Source: Planctomycetota bacterium (lineage in GTDB: Bacteria > Planctomycetota > MHYJ01 > WSZJ01 > JACPWG01). Taken from it: a DNA stretch of 42,965 nt. The stretch spans positions 1-42,965 of the forward strand of contig JACPWG010000078.1 in NCBI GenBank assembly GCA_016197205.1, written 5' to 3'. How positions within the stretch are numbered: position 1 is the stretch's first letter; each line of letters opens with the position of its first letter. A model generated the notes under the pieces. It worked only from the letters and a program-made list of their open reading frames with translations. It was not told where the DNA came from and did not search any database. This document shows, piece by piece, positions 1 through 8,574 of the stretch. Made by a program: the position numbers and the translations under genes.

Positions 1-1
1 C

Positions 2-193
2 CGGCTGGGCATTCACGAACTGCTGATCGTGGACGAGGAGCTGCGCCATCTCGTCTACCGGAAGGCGCTGTCGTCGGAGATCCGGAAGGCCGGCATCCAG
101 AAGGGGATGATCCTGCTCAAGCAGGACGGCCTCCGGAAGGCGTTGCTCGGGCTGACGGACGTGAAGGAAGTGCTCTCGGCGTGCGTGCGGTGA
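2..193 (+). CDS. GspE/PilB-type secretion ATPase, C-terminal end only
   Basis: The first 63 codons in frame 2 read as the C-terminal tail of a type II secretion / type IV pilus assembly ATPase. They contain a G-I-H-E-L-L segment, then the final K-Q-D-G-L-R-K-A-L-L-G-L-T-D-V-K-E-V helix that is characteristic of GspE and PilB. In the family this hexameric cytoplasmic ATPase drives pseudopilus or pilus assembly. The Walker motifs and the cysteine motif lie upstream of the window, so I cannot tell GspE from PilB. No other secretion gene follows: the next gene is a kinase after a 417-bp gap. A shortened relative of the same gene lies at 10235-10465 and shares this tail at about 85-90 % nucleotide identity by eye. 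Confidence 0.85.
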   Translation, partial: RLGIHELLIVDEELRHLVYRKALSSEIRKAGIQKGMILLKQDGLRKALLGLTDVKEVLSACVR

Positions 194-228
194 GGCGGGG
201 GGCTGGAGTGGACGGGCGTGGCGGATCA

Positions 229-244
229 GGGCATGGTTCAAACC
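229..244 (+). repeat. Dispersed motif GGGCATGGTTCAAA, copy 1
   Basis: One of twelve intergenic occurrences of GGGCATGGTTCAAA or a close variant in this window (others at 8216, 11602, 13270, 15113, 22470, 22611, 30087, 30411, 30546, 30871 in either orientation; a degenerate one near 510). None lies inside a well-supported gene. Function unknown. Confidence 0.6.
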
Positions 245-286
245 ACGGTAACACATTCTCGCGAGACGATCCGCCGGAGCGCCGAA

Positions 287-447
287 GGCGCGGCAGAATG
301 TAGCCAGGGCTGAAGGCCCTGGTTTGGCGGTAACAAGCGGAGCCCTGAAAGGGCGACAGAATCGGCTGGCCTTCTCTCGCCCCTCCGGGGCTTAGTCGAT
401 GTGGATGCCGAGTCCAGGGCCTGCGGCCCTGGCTACATTCTTGCGCC
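287..447. repeat. Palindromic intergenic repeat
   Basis: Inverted arms at 287-310 and 426-447 share AGAATGTAGCCAGGGC and its complement. The space between them is itself made of small hairpins built from AGGGC...GCCCT and GCCCCT...GGGGC. No open frame here has coding character. It fills most of the 417-bp gap between the secretion ATPase end and the first kinase. Confidence 0.6.
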
Positions 448-518
448 CCTGCGGGGCGCGACCGTGCTGAAGGCGACAGCTCGAGCGTTACCTGAAATCG
501 CCGGCTTCTGAACCAGGT

Positions 519-550
519 CTGAATCTGCGTAGTTATTTTTGCGCGGGCGC
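519..550 (+). repeat. Fragment of 145-bp GCGCCC element (right end only)
   Basis: Matches the right end of the complete elements at 5580, 30247 and 30579, ending TTTTTGCGCGGGCGC. It is followed by TTA, the trinucleotide that also borders the copy at 30247-30391. The rest of the element is missing. Confidence 0.6.
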
Positions 551-610
551 TTAGGGCGATGAGGCCGTGCAGCCGGACCGCCGAGGCGGCGGGAACGAGA
601 GGAGGCGCCG

Positions 611-3259
611 ATGCGCTGCGTTGCGTGCGGAATGTCGCTGGCGGAGGTGAGCGCCCTCTCGGCGCAGGGGACGGACTGCCCGTATTGCGGTCGGCCTGTT
701 GGTGGCTCGAACGCGGCGACAGCGGCGCCCGCGCAGCATCGCACGGAGGCCGGGGCGCCCGGGCGCGGTTCCACCGAAGCTGAAACCCCCGAGGCTGCAT
801 CCCGCGTCGCAGGCGCCCCGCCGGGGACGGGCCGCGTGCTCGCCGGCCGCTATCGTCTCCTCTCCGTCCTCGGCGCGGGCGGCATGGGCGTCGTCTGGAA
901 GGCGCACGACGCCTCGCTCGACCGGGTCGTGGCCGTCAAACTGCTCCAGGGGCTCGCGTCGTGGGGGGGCGAGTCGCTCTCCCGGTTCCAGCGGGAGGCG
1001 CGGCTCGCGGCGGGCCTCCGCCACCCCGGCATCGTCGCGGTCCATGACGTGGGCGAGGCGGAGGGTCGGCCGTTCCTCGTCATGGACTGCATCGAGGGGG
1101 AGACCTTCCGTACCTTCCTGAAGGAATCCGAGGAACCCAAGCGCCGGGGGCTTGCGCCGCGCATGGCCCGCCTTCGACAGGAGGTGTGGATCCTGGCCGA
1201 AGTCGCGGAGGCCGTTGCGTACGCGCACGAACACGGGGTGATCCACCGGGACGTGAAGCCGTCGAACATCCTGCTGGACGCGGAGGGACGATCGCATGTG
1301 ATGGACTTCGGCCTGGCGCGCGAAGTCGAGCCGGGTCCGGGAGCGGCGAAGGGGGCGGGGCCGCGCCACGGCGACCCTGATCGGCGCGCGCCGCACTCGC
1401 CCGCCCTGACGCTGACCGGGCAGGCGCTCGGCACTCCCGCGTACATGAGCCCGGAGCAGGCACAGGGCCGCCTGGCCGACATCGGTCCGGCGACGGACGT
1501 CTGGGCGCTGGGCGCGACGCTCTTTGAGGTGCTCACCGGAGAGCCTCCGTTTGCGCGCGCCGGGTCCCCCGTGCGCGTCCTGCGTGCGGTCGTCGACGAG
1601 GACGTGGAGCCGCCCCGGGATCGGAACCGCCACGTCCCCGCCGATCTCGAGGCGGTCTGCCTCGCGGCTCTCCGGAAGGAGCCCCGGCGCCGGCACCGCA
1701 CCGCGCGCGAGTTCGCCGAGGAACTGCGACGTTGGCTTGTCGGCGAGCCCGTACGGGCGCGCCGCCTCGGCCGCGTCGAAAGGACCTTTCGCTTCGTTCG
1801 CCGGCATGGGCGCGTGCCGACGGCCGTGATGGCGATCAGCCTGGCGCTCGTGGCGATCCTTGGGATTCCTGTCTTCCAGCTCCTCCCCCTCGCGAGACAG
1901 TGGGAGCATGGCAGGGTCGCGGCGTGCGGTGTCATGCTGGGGTGCGCGGCCCTCGCGTGGGTCGCACGAGACCGTCGCTCGCGCCCGGCGAGGGCCCTGT
2001 TGCTGGAGCTCGCCCAGGCCCTGGAGGGAGCGCCCTCCTCCCGCCGGCGGGTCTCCGGCGCCCGGGATGGCGTCGACTGGCAGGTGGAACTGACCGGAGT
2101 CGCCCAGGCCTCCCACACCTGGGAGTTCCGGTTCCCGAACACCTCCGGGCCGGGCCTGCTGATCGGGCGACAGGGCTTCTGGGTGGGCCAGTGGGTGCGA
2201 ACCGGCGTGCTCCAGGAGCTCCGCGAACCACCGTGCGCGCGGAGCGAGGGGCCCCGGATCTTTCGGTTCCCCCCGGCGCCGGCCGACCCCTTGTTGCGCG
2301 ATCCGGAGTTCGCTGACGCGTTGAATGCCTTGGACATGAAGCCGGAAGGCGCGACCCCGACGTCTCCTCTACGGAGACTCGTCGACCTGGCTGTGAGGGC
2401 GCTTCGTCCGGGTCGCCCCGGAGAGTCGACCGGGGGCGCAGGATCGATCTGGCCCTCCCTCATGGCCCTCCTTTTCTCGAGACGAAACGACCCTGACCCT
2501 GAGGGGATCGTCTGGCTGGAGCTGGGCCGTGGGTTGAAGGCCGGTGTCCAGTTCGACGGCACGCCGAACCACGCGCCCCCGGAACGGCTGATCGACCTCC
2601 GAGACCGGCTCCTCCGCGTGGCCAAGGCCGCTCTGCGCCACGCTCCCGCGTCGGGCGCAGGCCGCGGGCGCCCTCCCGACTCGCCCTGGCTTGTGGTGCT
2701 CGCCGCGAAGTGCCTGGCAGCTCTGGCCGCGGCGGCGGCCCTGCTTCTCATGGTGTCGGCGATCACAGTCGGCATGTGGCAGACGGTCGATCCCCTGATG
2801 AATGGTGGGCGCCTCTTCGGCTGGGCACTTGGAATCGCCGCCCTGGTCAGCCTCACCATGCTCGCCGCGGCGCTCCGGAGCGCTCGCTTTCGAAAGGCCC
2901 TGGGACCGACCGTCGCCTTCTCCGTCTTCCTGGCCGCCGCGCTTCCGAGCAGTGTTCTGAGCCGCACAGCGCTCTGGAACGGCGCGCCGGAATTCGAAGC
3001 CCGCGCCAAGGTGACCGAGCTCTACTTCGACGGTGAACGTGGCAGGTACGTGTGCCTTGAAGGCCTCGGGTATGTGTGGCTGAAGGACGAGCGGGCCGGC
3101 AGGCTCCGCAGGGGTGACGAGGTCCGGTTCCGCCTCGCCCTCGGACCGCTTGCCGTCGTACGGGTCCTCGAGTTCGCGCCGGAGACGGGTCGCGGCGAAG
3201 GGCTTCTCGCCTCGGACCTGGACCCCCGACCGCCCGCGGACGACATGGAGGCGCGCTGA
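611..3259 (+). CDS. Membrane Ser/Thr protein kinase with N-terminal zinc-ribbon
   Basis: 882 residues. The start ATG has an AGGAGG site 5-10 bases upstream. Residues 3-26 hold two CxxC pairs (C3/C6, C23/C26), a probable zinc ribbon. A Hanks-type kinase domain spans about 80-375, with the glycine loop GAGGMG (88-93), Lys110 (VAVK), HRD 212-214, Lys216, Asn219, DFG 232-234 and the SPEQ form of the APE motif after the activation loop. All catalytic residues are present, so it should be active. A membrane segment lies near 403-425 and more hydrophobic helices follow. The about 480-residue C-terminal half has no domain I recognise; its last 60 residues look like a small beta-rich module. The kinase should face the cytoplasm with sensing or effector parts in or across the membrane. 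A related kinase gene follows after 41 bp, suggesting co-transcription. Substrate unknown. Confidence 0.93.
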   Translation: MRCVACGMSLAEVSALSAQGTDCPYCGRPVGGSNAATAAPAQHRTEAGAPGRGSTEAETPEAASRVAGAPPGTGRVLAGRYRLLSVLGAGGMGVVWKAHDASLDRVVAVKLLQGLASWGGESLSRFQREARLAAGLRHPGIVAVHDVGEAEGRPFLVMDCIEGETFRTFLKESEEPKRRGLAPRMARLRQEVWILAEVAEAVAYAHEHGVIHRDVKPSNILLDAEGRSHVMDFGLAREVEPGPGAAKGAGPRHGDPDRRAPHSPALTLTGQALGTPAYMSPEQAQGRLADIGPATDVWALGATLFEVLTGEPPFARAGSPVRVLRAVVDEDVEPPRDRNRHVPADLEAVCLAALRKEPRRRHRTAREFAEELRRWLVGEPVRARRLGRVERTFRFVRRHGRVPTAVMAISLALVAILGIPVFQLLPLARQWEHGRVAACGVMLGCAALAWVARDRRSRPARALLLELAQALEGAPSSRRRVSGARDGVDWQVELTGVAQASHTWEFRFPNTSGPGLLIGRQGFWVGQWVRTGVLQELREPPCARSEGPRIFRFPPAPADPLLRDPEFADALNALDMKPEGATPTSPLRRLVDLAVRALRPGRPGESTGGAGSIWPSLMALLFSRRNDPDPEGIVWLELGRGLKAGVQFDGTPNHAPPERLIDLRDRLLRVAKAALRHAPASGAGRGRPPDSPWLVVLAAKCLAALAAAAALLLMVSAITVGMWQTVDPLMNGGRLFGWALGIAALVSLTMLAAALRSARFRKALGPTVAFSVFLAAALPSSVLSRTALWNGAPEFEARAKVTELYFDGERGRYVCLEGLGYVWLKDERAGRLRRGDEVRFRLALGPLAVVRVLEFAPETGRGEGLLASDLDPRPPADDMEAR

Positions 3260-3300
3260 CGGGACGCGGTTTTCGAGCGCTGCGCGCGGAGGACAAGTGA

Positions 3301-5547
3301 ATGGCAGAAAACGCGGAGAGTGACCCGGGGAAAGCTCCGCCCGATCCGGGCAAAGGGGAGACCTTTGGCCGCTATCGCCTCCAGGAGTTGCTCGGGCACG
3401 GCGGCATGGGTCAAGTCTGGAAGGCCTGGGATCCCCAGCTCCAGCGCTGCGTCGCCCTCAAGCTGATCCGGAGCGAGGAGCTGGTGGATGAGGCCGCGGT
3501 GGCAAGGTTTCGGCGGGAGGCGCGCCTCGCGGCAAACCTGCGCCACCCGAACATCGTCCCCATCCACGACGTCGGGCAGGTGGGCGGACAGCCCTTCCTC
3601 GCCATGGAGTTGATCGAGGGCCCGACCTTTCACGCTCTCCTCGCCGAGACCGCCGCGCAGAAACGCGCGGGGACCGAAGGGAGCCTGCACGGGCTTCGCC
3701 GCGACGTGGAAGTCCTTGCGCAGGTCGCGGAGGCCGCGGCCCATGCGCATGCGGAGGGCGTGCTCCACCGGGATCTCAAGCCCTCCAACGTGGCCCTCGA
3801 TGGGACCGGGCGCGCATTTGTCCTGGACTTCGGCATGGCGAAGGAGCTGTCGCCGGATGCGCCGCCCGGCGGGAAGCACGACGCCGGTCCGACGGACCGC
3901 GCGTTCACGCTCACGGACCGGTCCCTCGGAACTCCGGCCTACATGAGTCCGGAACAGGCCCTGGGGAATTGGCAGGAGGTCGGGCCGCCGTCGGACCAAT
4001 GGGCCCTCGGGATCATGCTGTACGAGGCCCTCACGGGTGCGACCCCGTTCGAACGCGGGTCGCCCGTCATGACGCTTGCAGCCGTCTTGAACGACCTGCC
4101 GCAGCCTCCTCGAAAGACGAACAGCCGCGTTCCGATGGAGTTGGAATGGGTCTGCCTGCAGGCGCTGGAGAAGGCGCCTGCGCGTCGCCATGCGGGAGTT
4201 CGGGCCCTCGCGGCCGACTTGCGCCGCTGGCTGCGCGGCGAGCCGGTGAGCGCCCGGCCCGCTTCCCGCGAGGCACGACTGGACCGCGCCCTCGGCTCGT
4301 TCTGGTACAAACTGACGGGCACCCCTTGGACCGGACTCGCCAAGGAATTTCTGGCATCTGCCGTCGTCCTGGTGACCGTCGCCGCGCTTCTCCTCGGCCT
4401 TTTCATGGTAGGGAAGCTGTCCGGGCCGCGCCGGGACGACGACCCCAACGACCCCTGGCTTCGCGGGGCTCGCGCGCTTGCCGACGCGGAGGAGGCGCGC
4501 CGCGCGGGCGACCTCGACCGCATGAGGTCGAAGCGGGCCGCATTCGAGTCGGCCCTCGGCGCGTCTCGCAGCAGAATGCGATCCCTGGACTCCCATCGTC
4601 GCTATGCGATCGGCCGATTCGAGCGGGCGATGATGAACGACAAGGCGGCCGCCCTGTGGCAGGAGAGTCTTCTTGACGAGGAGCCCAACGACGAAGGCGC
4701 CCTCTACGAGCGGCTCCTCCTTCGGGGCCGAGCGTACCACCGCCTCCTCGCCGAGTTGCGGCACCGGCCGCGCGCGCCCGGCGCACCGGGGCCGTCGGTG
4801 GACGACCTCGAACGGGAGGACGAGGGGCTCCGTCGCGCCCGCGATCACTTGTTCTATGGGCTGCGCTCCTTCGCCTCCGTTTTCCCACGGCAGAATCCCG
4901 GATACCGGAAGCGTCGTCGCGAGCAGCTCCGCGACCTCGACAACATGGGCGTGGCCACCGGCCTTGTGCTCGCAGGTATGCTGGCGACCTACGACGGCGC
5001 CGGCTGGGCGGTCGCGCGCTGGGGCTTCGAAAAGGCGAAGGCGCAACGCACGCACGAGGAGGTGCACGAGGGGCTCTTCCAGGCGGCCTACCGGTTTGAG
5101 CAATGGGAAGAGGCGATCGCGGCGTGCACGCGCGGCATGGAGGTCGACCGCGGCTATCTTCCCCACCGCGTGAATCGCGCGACCGCGGTCGCGGAGCTGG
5201 CCGCCCGGGCGCACGAGCGCGGTGAGGATCCAGCCGACCTCCAGGCCCGAGCGCTCGCGGACCTGGACGCCGCGCTCGGGCTGGCGCCCGCCTACGCGCC
5301 GGCCCTCGTGCGCCGCGCCCTCCTCCGGTGGACCTGGGGGCGCCAACGCGCGGCTCGCGGGGTCGACGCTGTCGAATGGTACCGGCAGGCCCTGGCCGAT
5401 CTGGACCACGCCCTCAAGATCGACGCGGACCTGCCCGACGCGCGCCGCCTCCGGGAGGCGGTTGCCGCCCACCTCGGCCTCGCCCCGCCGGTGGTCCCGC
5501 CCGCGCCCGCGCCGGGGGAGGCGCAGGGCCCGGGCACCGGGACGTGA
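3301..5547 (+). CDS. Membrane Ser/Thr protein kinase with TPR-like C-terminus
   Basis: 748 residues. ATG 3301 follows a GGAGGA site about 8 bases upstream and lies 41 bp after the previous kinase. The kinase domain spans about 23-312: GHGGMG loop (32-37), Lys54, HRD 156-158, DFG 176-178, GTPAYMSPEQ in the activation segment. All catalytic residues are intact. One membrane helix lies near 350-370. The region from about 430 to 745 is helical, with Ala/Leu/Arg-rich pairs of helices of TPR type, for example the segments around 585-610 and 690-720, so the part beyond the membrane probably binds protein partners. The kinase domain is clearly related to that of the preceding gene (same LTLTG/LTLTD...GTPAYMSPEQA layout), so the pair probably arose by duplication with different C-termini. 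Confidence 0.93.
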   Translation: MAENAESDPGKAPPDPGKGETFGRYRLQELLGHGGMGQVWKAWDPQLQRCVALKLIRSEELVDEAAVARFRREARLAANLRHPNIVPIHDVGQVGGQPFLAMELIEGPTFHALLAETAAQKRAGTEGSLHGLRRDVEVLAQVAEAAAHAHAEGVLHRDLKPSNVALDGTGRAFVLDFGMAKELSPDAPPGGKHDAGPTDRAFTLTDRSLGTPAYMSPEQALGNWQEVGPPSDQWALGIMLYEALTGATPFERGSPVMTLAAVLNDLPQPPRKTNSRVPMELEWVCLQALEKAPARRHAGVRALAADLRRWLRGEPVSARPASREARLDRALGSFWYKLTGTPWTGLAKEFLASAVVLVTVAALLLGLFMVGKLSGPRRDDDPNDPWLRGARALADAEEARRAGDLDRMRSKRAAFESALGASRSRMRSLDSHRRYAIGRFERAMMNDKAAALWQESLLDEEPNDEGALYERLLLRGRAYHRLLAELRHRPRAPGAPGPSVDDLEREDEGLRRARDHLFYGLRSFASVFPRQNPGYRKRRREQLRDLDNMGVATGLVLAGMLATYDGAGWAVARWGFEKAKAQRTHEEVHEGLFQAAYRFEQWEEAIAACTRGMEVDRGYLPHRVNRATAVAELAARAHERGEDPADLQARALADLDAALGLAPAYAPALVRRALLRWTWGRQRAARGVDAVEWYRQALADLDHALKIDADLPDARRLREAVAAHLGLAPPVVPPAPAPGEAQGPGTGT

Positions 5548-5579
5548 GCGCAAGGTGGCATGTGCGCGGTAGGGGGTGA

Positions 5580-5724
5580 GCGCCCGCGCAAGAATTAGTT
5601 TACATTTCCGTGGATCGACCGATGCCTGGGGGCGCGGGCCTCCGGCCCGCGCAGCGCGGCCCAGAGGGCCGCGCCCCCAGGCGCCTCGAGGTCCGAATCT
5701 GCGCAGTTATTTTTGCGCGGGCGC
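5580..5724 (+). mobile_element. 145-bp non-autonomous palindromic element, copy A
   Basis: Begins GCGCCCGCGCAAGAATTA and ends with the near-complement TAT...TTGCGCGGGCGC, giving terminal inverted repeats of about 13-19 bp. The centre is a second inverted repeat (CCTGGGGGCGCGG ... CCGCGCCCCCAGG). It is directly flanked by TGA at 5577-5579 and TGA at 5725-5727, a perfect 3-bp direct repeat. There is no coding capacity. Other complete copies lie at 17095, 30247 and 30579. Confidence 0.8.
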
Positions 5725-5761
5725 TGAGCGGCCGGCCCCTGGGCGATCCGTGCGCACGCCG

Positions 5762-5790
5762 TTGACACACCCCTCGCCCTGGCGTAGACT
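5762..5790 (+). promoter_or_regulatory. Sigma-70-like promoter for the DUF3592/HEAT gene
   Basis: TTGACA at 5762-5767 and TAGACT at 5785-5790 with a 17-bp spacer, about 105 bp upstream of the chosen start at 5896. It lies just after transposon-like copy A, so the insertion did not remove it. Confidence 0.6.
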
Positions 5791-5895
5791 CGTCGGCGCC
5801 CGGCCGGTAGCGGCCGGCGGCGGAGGCTTCGCGAATGACCGCAGTCGCCTCGCGGCGGCAGGGGCGTGGGGAGGCCCGACAGGGAGACGCACCCG

Positions 5896-7971
5896 ATGCT
5901 GGATCTGGTCGTCGTAGGCTCCATCCTATGGGTTGGCGTGCTCGCGGTCCGGTCCTTGGCCTTTTTTGACTCCGGGAATGAAATCGTCAAGGCGTTCGCC
6001 CGCCGCTTCGATCGCCCTCTTCTCGTCGGCAGCCTCGCCTTCCTGCTCCTCGAGCTCACCACCCTGGTCGTGACCGCGCGTGAGCGCAGCGCATGGATGG
6101 ACGCGCGGGAGGAGACCGATGGCCGCGTCCTCTCGACCTCGATCGGTGTCCGGACCTGGCTCGAGGCGTACCCCGACCCCAACGCCCCCCCTTTCTACAT
6201 CGAGCACACGTCGTACTCCGTTCGTGTGGACTACGCGTATCGAACGCGGGGAGCGGACGGCGTCCCCTCCCCGCCGAGCGAGGCGCCGACGGGCGCTCCG
6301 GGCACCGGGAGCCTGACTGCCGACGAGCTCAGGGGCGAGGAAACGGTCACGACCACCGAGAACCGGGCGGAAGCGGAGACCCGCGAGGGCGCCTTTCGGC
6401 CGGGTGCACCGATCCGCGTGTACTACGACCGGCGTACGCCCAGCCGAGCCGGTCTAACCGGCGAGGCCCCCGACGTGCCGTTCCGGGGCCTGGTGTGGTT
6501 GGCGGCCCTCTCCGTCCTCTTCGCGGGCGCCTCCGGGGCGCTTGCCCTCTCGGTCGGGACGAATCCCTCGGCCCCAACGGCCCTCGTCTCGTCCTGGAAA
6601 TCCGCCGGGCGCGGCCTGGGCATCGCGACCCGCACGAATCGATGGGACCGTTGGGGCGGGCTCGCCCTGGAAGGGACCCTCGCCCGAGTATCCGTCACCA
6701 TCGATCTCGGCCCCCCGCGGTTCTCGTTCCGGGAGCCGGCCCGCACCGACATCCGGGCAAAGGGCCCCGAGCTTCCGCAGACCCTCTCCCTCCGGGCCAA
6801 GGAGAGCGCTTCCCCCGCGTCCGCGTCCCCCGCGGCCAAGCCTCTGAACGTGGGCGCCCCGGGGTTCGAAGCGCGGATTGCCGTCCGCGGTCCCGAGCTT
6901 GAGTCCCTCGCGCTCCTCGACTCGGGGACCCGGGGCGAGCTCCTCTGGTGGGTCGGCGACCTTGGCGGCGAGCTGGTCGAGGGCGTGCTTCGGGTCACCC
7001 TCCCCGAGCGGTGCGAAGATGCGGAGCAGCTCGAGGCGACGGTGCGCCGGCTCGTCGACCTGGCGGGCCGGCTCTCCGTCGCGGACCTCCCGGTCCGTTC
7101 CCGCTTGAAGCGGAACGCGATGTCCGACCCTCTGGCGGGCGTCCGACATCGCAACCTCGAGGCGCTCGTCGGCCGCTTCGGCGACTCGGAGGAGGCGAGG
7201 GAGGCGCTCCTGGCGGCCGTGGGGGACGAGCATCCGCGCGAGCGGCTCTACGCCGCGCTTCACCTCGGGGCGGCCGGCTGGCGACCGCTGGAGTCCCTGG
7301 TCGACGACCGACGGGCGCCCCAGGAGGTGCGGACGGCGGCGCTGGAGCACCTCGCGATGACGATGCCGCGGGAGCGGGTCCTCCCGGTCCTCGAGCGAGT
7401 CCTCGCGAGCCGTTACAGTCCCCTCCTTCCCCGCGCCGTGCGGGCCCTGGCCCTCCATCGACACTCTCCGGCGCTGGACGCCATCGCGGCGCTTCTCGAC
7501 GGGCCCGCGCAACCCGAGCTGGTCGTCGCCGTCGCGGCGGCGCTCGGAACCTTGGGGGACGCGCGCGTGGAGGCCCCGCTCCTCGGACTCCTCGGCCGGG
7601 AGGATGGGCGCGTCCGCACGGCTGCCGCGCACGCGTTGGGGCTGGTTGGAACCCTGAGGGCCGTGGAGCCGCTCCTGGGCTGCGCCGAGGCCGCGGTCTC
7701 CTTGGGCTCGAAGGGAGTGGATGCGACGGCACGGGCCGCGGTGAAGAGGATCCAGGTCCGACTGGGGAGTCCGGACCCCGGAGGGCTGTCCCTCGAGAAG
7801 TGTCCGGGGCCGGCGGTCGGGGCGCTCGCGCTCGCGCCCGCGGGAGGTGAACTGTCGCTCCCCGGGTCCGAGCCGGCCGGCGGTCCGGCAAGGCCGGCGG
7901 AACAGAGCCGGCAGCCGCCGGCGGTTCAGGCTGGGGGGCCGGACACCAGTCCCGTGGTGCACCCGGAATAG
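5896..7971 (+). CDS. Membrane protein with DUF3592-like domain and HEAT repeats
   Basis: 691 residues from ATG 5896, which has an AGGGAGA site about 9 bases upstream. A GTG at 5866 in the same frame lacks such a site. Hydrophobic helices lie at about 4-24, 41-60 and 198-218. Between helices 2 and 3, residues about 75-190 have the pattern of DUF3592: an extracytoplasmic beta-domain with a Y-S-V-R-V-D-Y-A-Y strand and a late V-Y-Y-D-R-R-T-P turn. Residues about 435-610 are HEAT or PBS-lyase-like repeats (recurring R-x-x-A-x-x-x-L-G). The family function is unknown. HEAT repeats normally bind proteins, so this may be a scaffold linking envelope and cytoplasm. It sits between kinase genes but has its own promoter. 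Confidence 0.8.
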   Translation: MLDLVVVGSILWVGVLAVRSLAFFDSGNEIVKAFARRFDRPLLVGSLAFLLLELTTLVVTARERSAWMDAREETDGRVLSTSIGVRTWLEAYPDPNAPPFYIEHTSYSVRVDYAYRTRGADGVPSPPSEAPTGAPGTGSLTADELRGEETVTTTENRAEAETREGAFRPGAPIRVYYDRRTPSRAGLTGEAPDVPFRGLVWLAALSVLFAGASGALALSVGTNPSAPTALVSSWKSAGRGLGIATRTNRWDRWGGLALEGTLARVSVTIDLGPPRFSFREPARTDIRAKGPELPQTLSLRAKESASPASASPAAKPLNVGAPGFEARIAVRGPELESLALLDSGTRGELLWWVGDLGGELVEGVLRVTLPERCEDAEQLEATVRRLVDLAGRLSVADLPVRSRLKRNAMSDPLAGVRHRNLEALVGRFGDSEEAREALLAAVGDEHPRERLYAALHLGAAGWRPLESLVDDRRAPQEVRTAALEHLAMTMPRERVLPVLERVLASRYSPLLPRAVRALALHRHSPALDAIAALLDGPAQPELVVAVAAALGTLGDARVEAPLLGLLGREDGRVRTAAAHALGLVGTLRAVEPLLGCAEAAVSLGSKGVDATARAAVKRIQVRLGSPDPGGLSLEKCPGPAVGALALAPAGGELSLPGSEPAGGPARPAEQSRQPPAVQAGGPDTSPVVHPE

Positions 7972-8074
7972 CCGTCGGACGGAGCCGTGCCTGCCGAGGA
8001 GCAGCGGCACTGTTCCGCTAATCGTTCGAAGTTCGTTTTCTTGCGACAATTTTACTTTGGTCGAACGCCACGAA

Positions 8075-8155
8075 AACCACAGATTTCACAGATTCAACTA
8101 GATTACACAGATTACGAATCTGTGAAATCGTCGTTAATCTGTGAAATCTGTGGTT
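8075..8155. repeat. AT-rich palindrome with CACAGATT iterons
   Basis: A perfect 20-bp inverted repeat: AACCACAGATTTCACAGATT at 8075-8094 and its complement at 8136-8155. The loop contains further ACAGATT / AATCTGT copies. It is far more AT-rich than its surroundings. Sequences of this kind are scattered in many environmental genomes, to my recollection. It is non-coding and lies in the 603-bp gap after the HEAT gene. Confidence 0.75.
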
Positions 8156-8215
8156 CCGTCGTCGCTTGGCTGCGGCACTGCCGCGCTGTGGCTCTGTCGC
8201 GGGAGGGAACCCGGA

Positions 8216-8228
8216 TTTGAACCATGCC
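8216..8228 (-). repeat. Dispersed motif GGGCATGGTTCAAA, inverted copy
   Basis: TTTGAACCATGCC, followed by GGAATTC. A similar GGAATT follows the copy at 15113. Confidence 0.55.
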
Positions 8229-8257
8229 GGAATTCGGTGACCTGCCACGTCCGGTAG

Positions 8258-8340
8258 GCGCCCGCGCAAGAATTACTTTACATTTTCGTGGATCGACCGA
8301 TGCCTGGGGGCGCGGGCCTCCGGCCCGCGCAGCGCGGCCC
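8258..8340 (+). mobile_element. 145-bp GCGCCC element, truncated copy E (left part)
   Basis: Matches the left 83 bp of the complete elements, from GCGCCCGCGCAAGAATTA into the central palindrome, then stops abruptly at unrelated sequence. It is preceded by TAG. The right end is lost. Confidence 0.7.
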
Positions 8341-8374
8341 CCGGCCGGGCGTCGGCAAGGCCGCCCTGGAGCTC

Positions 8375-8502
8375 CGTTGACGAACTCATGAAACAGCCGC
8401 CTCTCCTGGCACGGCGGGTCGCAGTCTCTGTGGCCGTTCGCGCGGGCCGGCCTGCGCTCCGTCGCTCGCGGCGAGCGAGCGAAGGAGGGAGGCCCGCGTC
8501 CC
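8375..8502 (+). repeat. 128-bp dispersed repeat, copy 1 of 2
   Basis: Starts CGTTGACGAACT. The second half is a hairpin bounded by CGCGGGCCGGCCTGCGCTCC and GGAGGGAGGCCCGCG. A second copy of the same length is at 13415-13542, with the hairpin half nearly identical. It lies just upstream of the kinase/FGE gene. Confidence 0.7.
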
Positions 8503-8574
8503 TTGGCATCGTGTTTGGACTTCGTCAGCCGGCCTCCAGGACCTGCTCTTCCTCCTTCTCCGCGAGAAGCCATC

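Noticed and set aside
229..244. GGTTCAAA motif as tRNA T-arm or attachment site
   Set aside because: It resembles a T-loop, but no copy has the flanking stem, acceptor or anticodon arm. Only 16911-16985 folds as a tRNA.
3022..5553. 843-codon minus-strand frame over the second kinase
   Set aside because: Shadow of the real kinase gene for the same reason; no domain signature.
8075..8155. CACAGATT iterons as a replication origin
   Set aside because: No DnaA boxes or replication genes nearby; the perfect inverted arrangement fits a dispersed palindromic repeat better.
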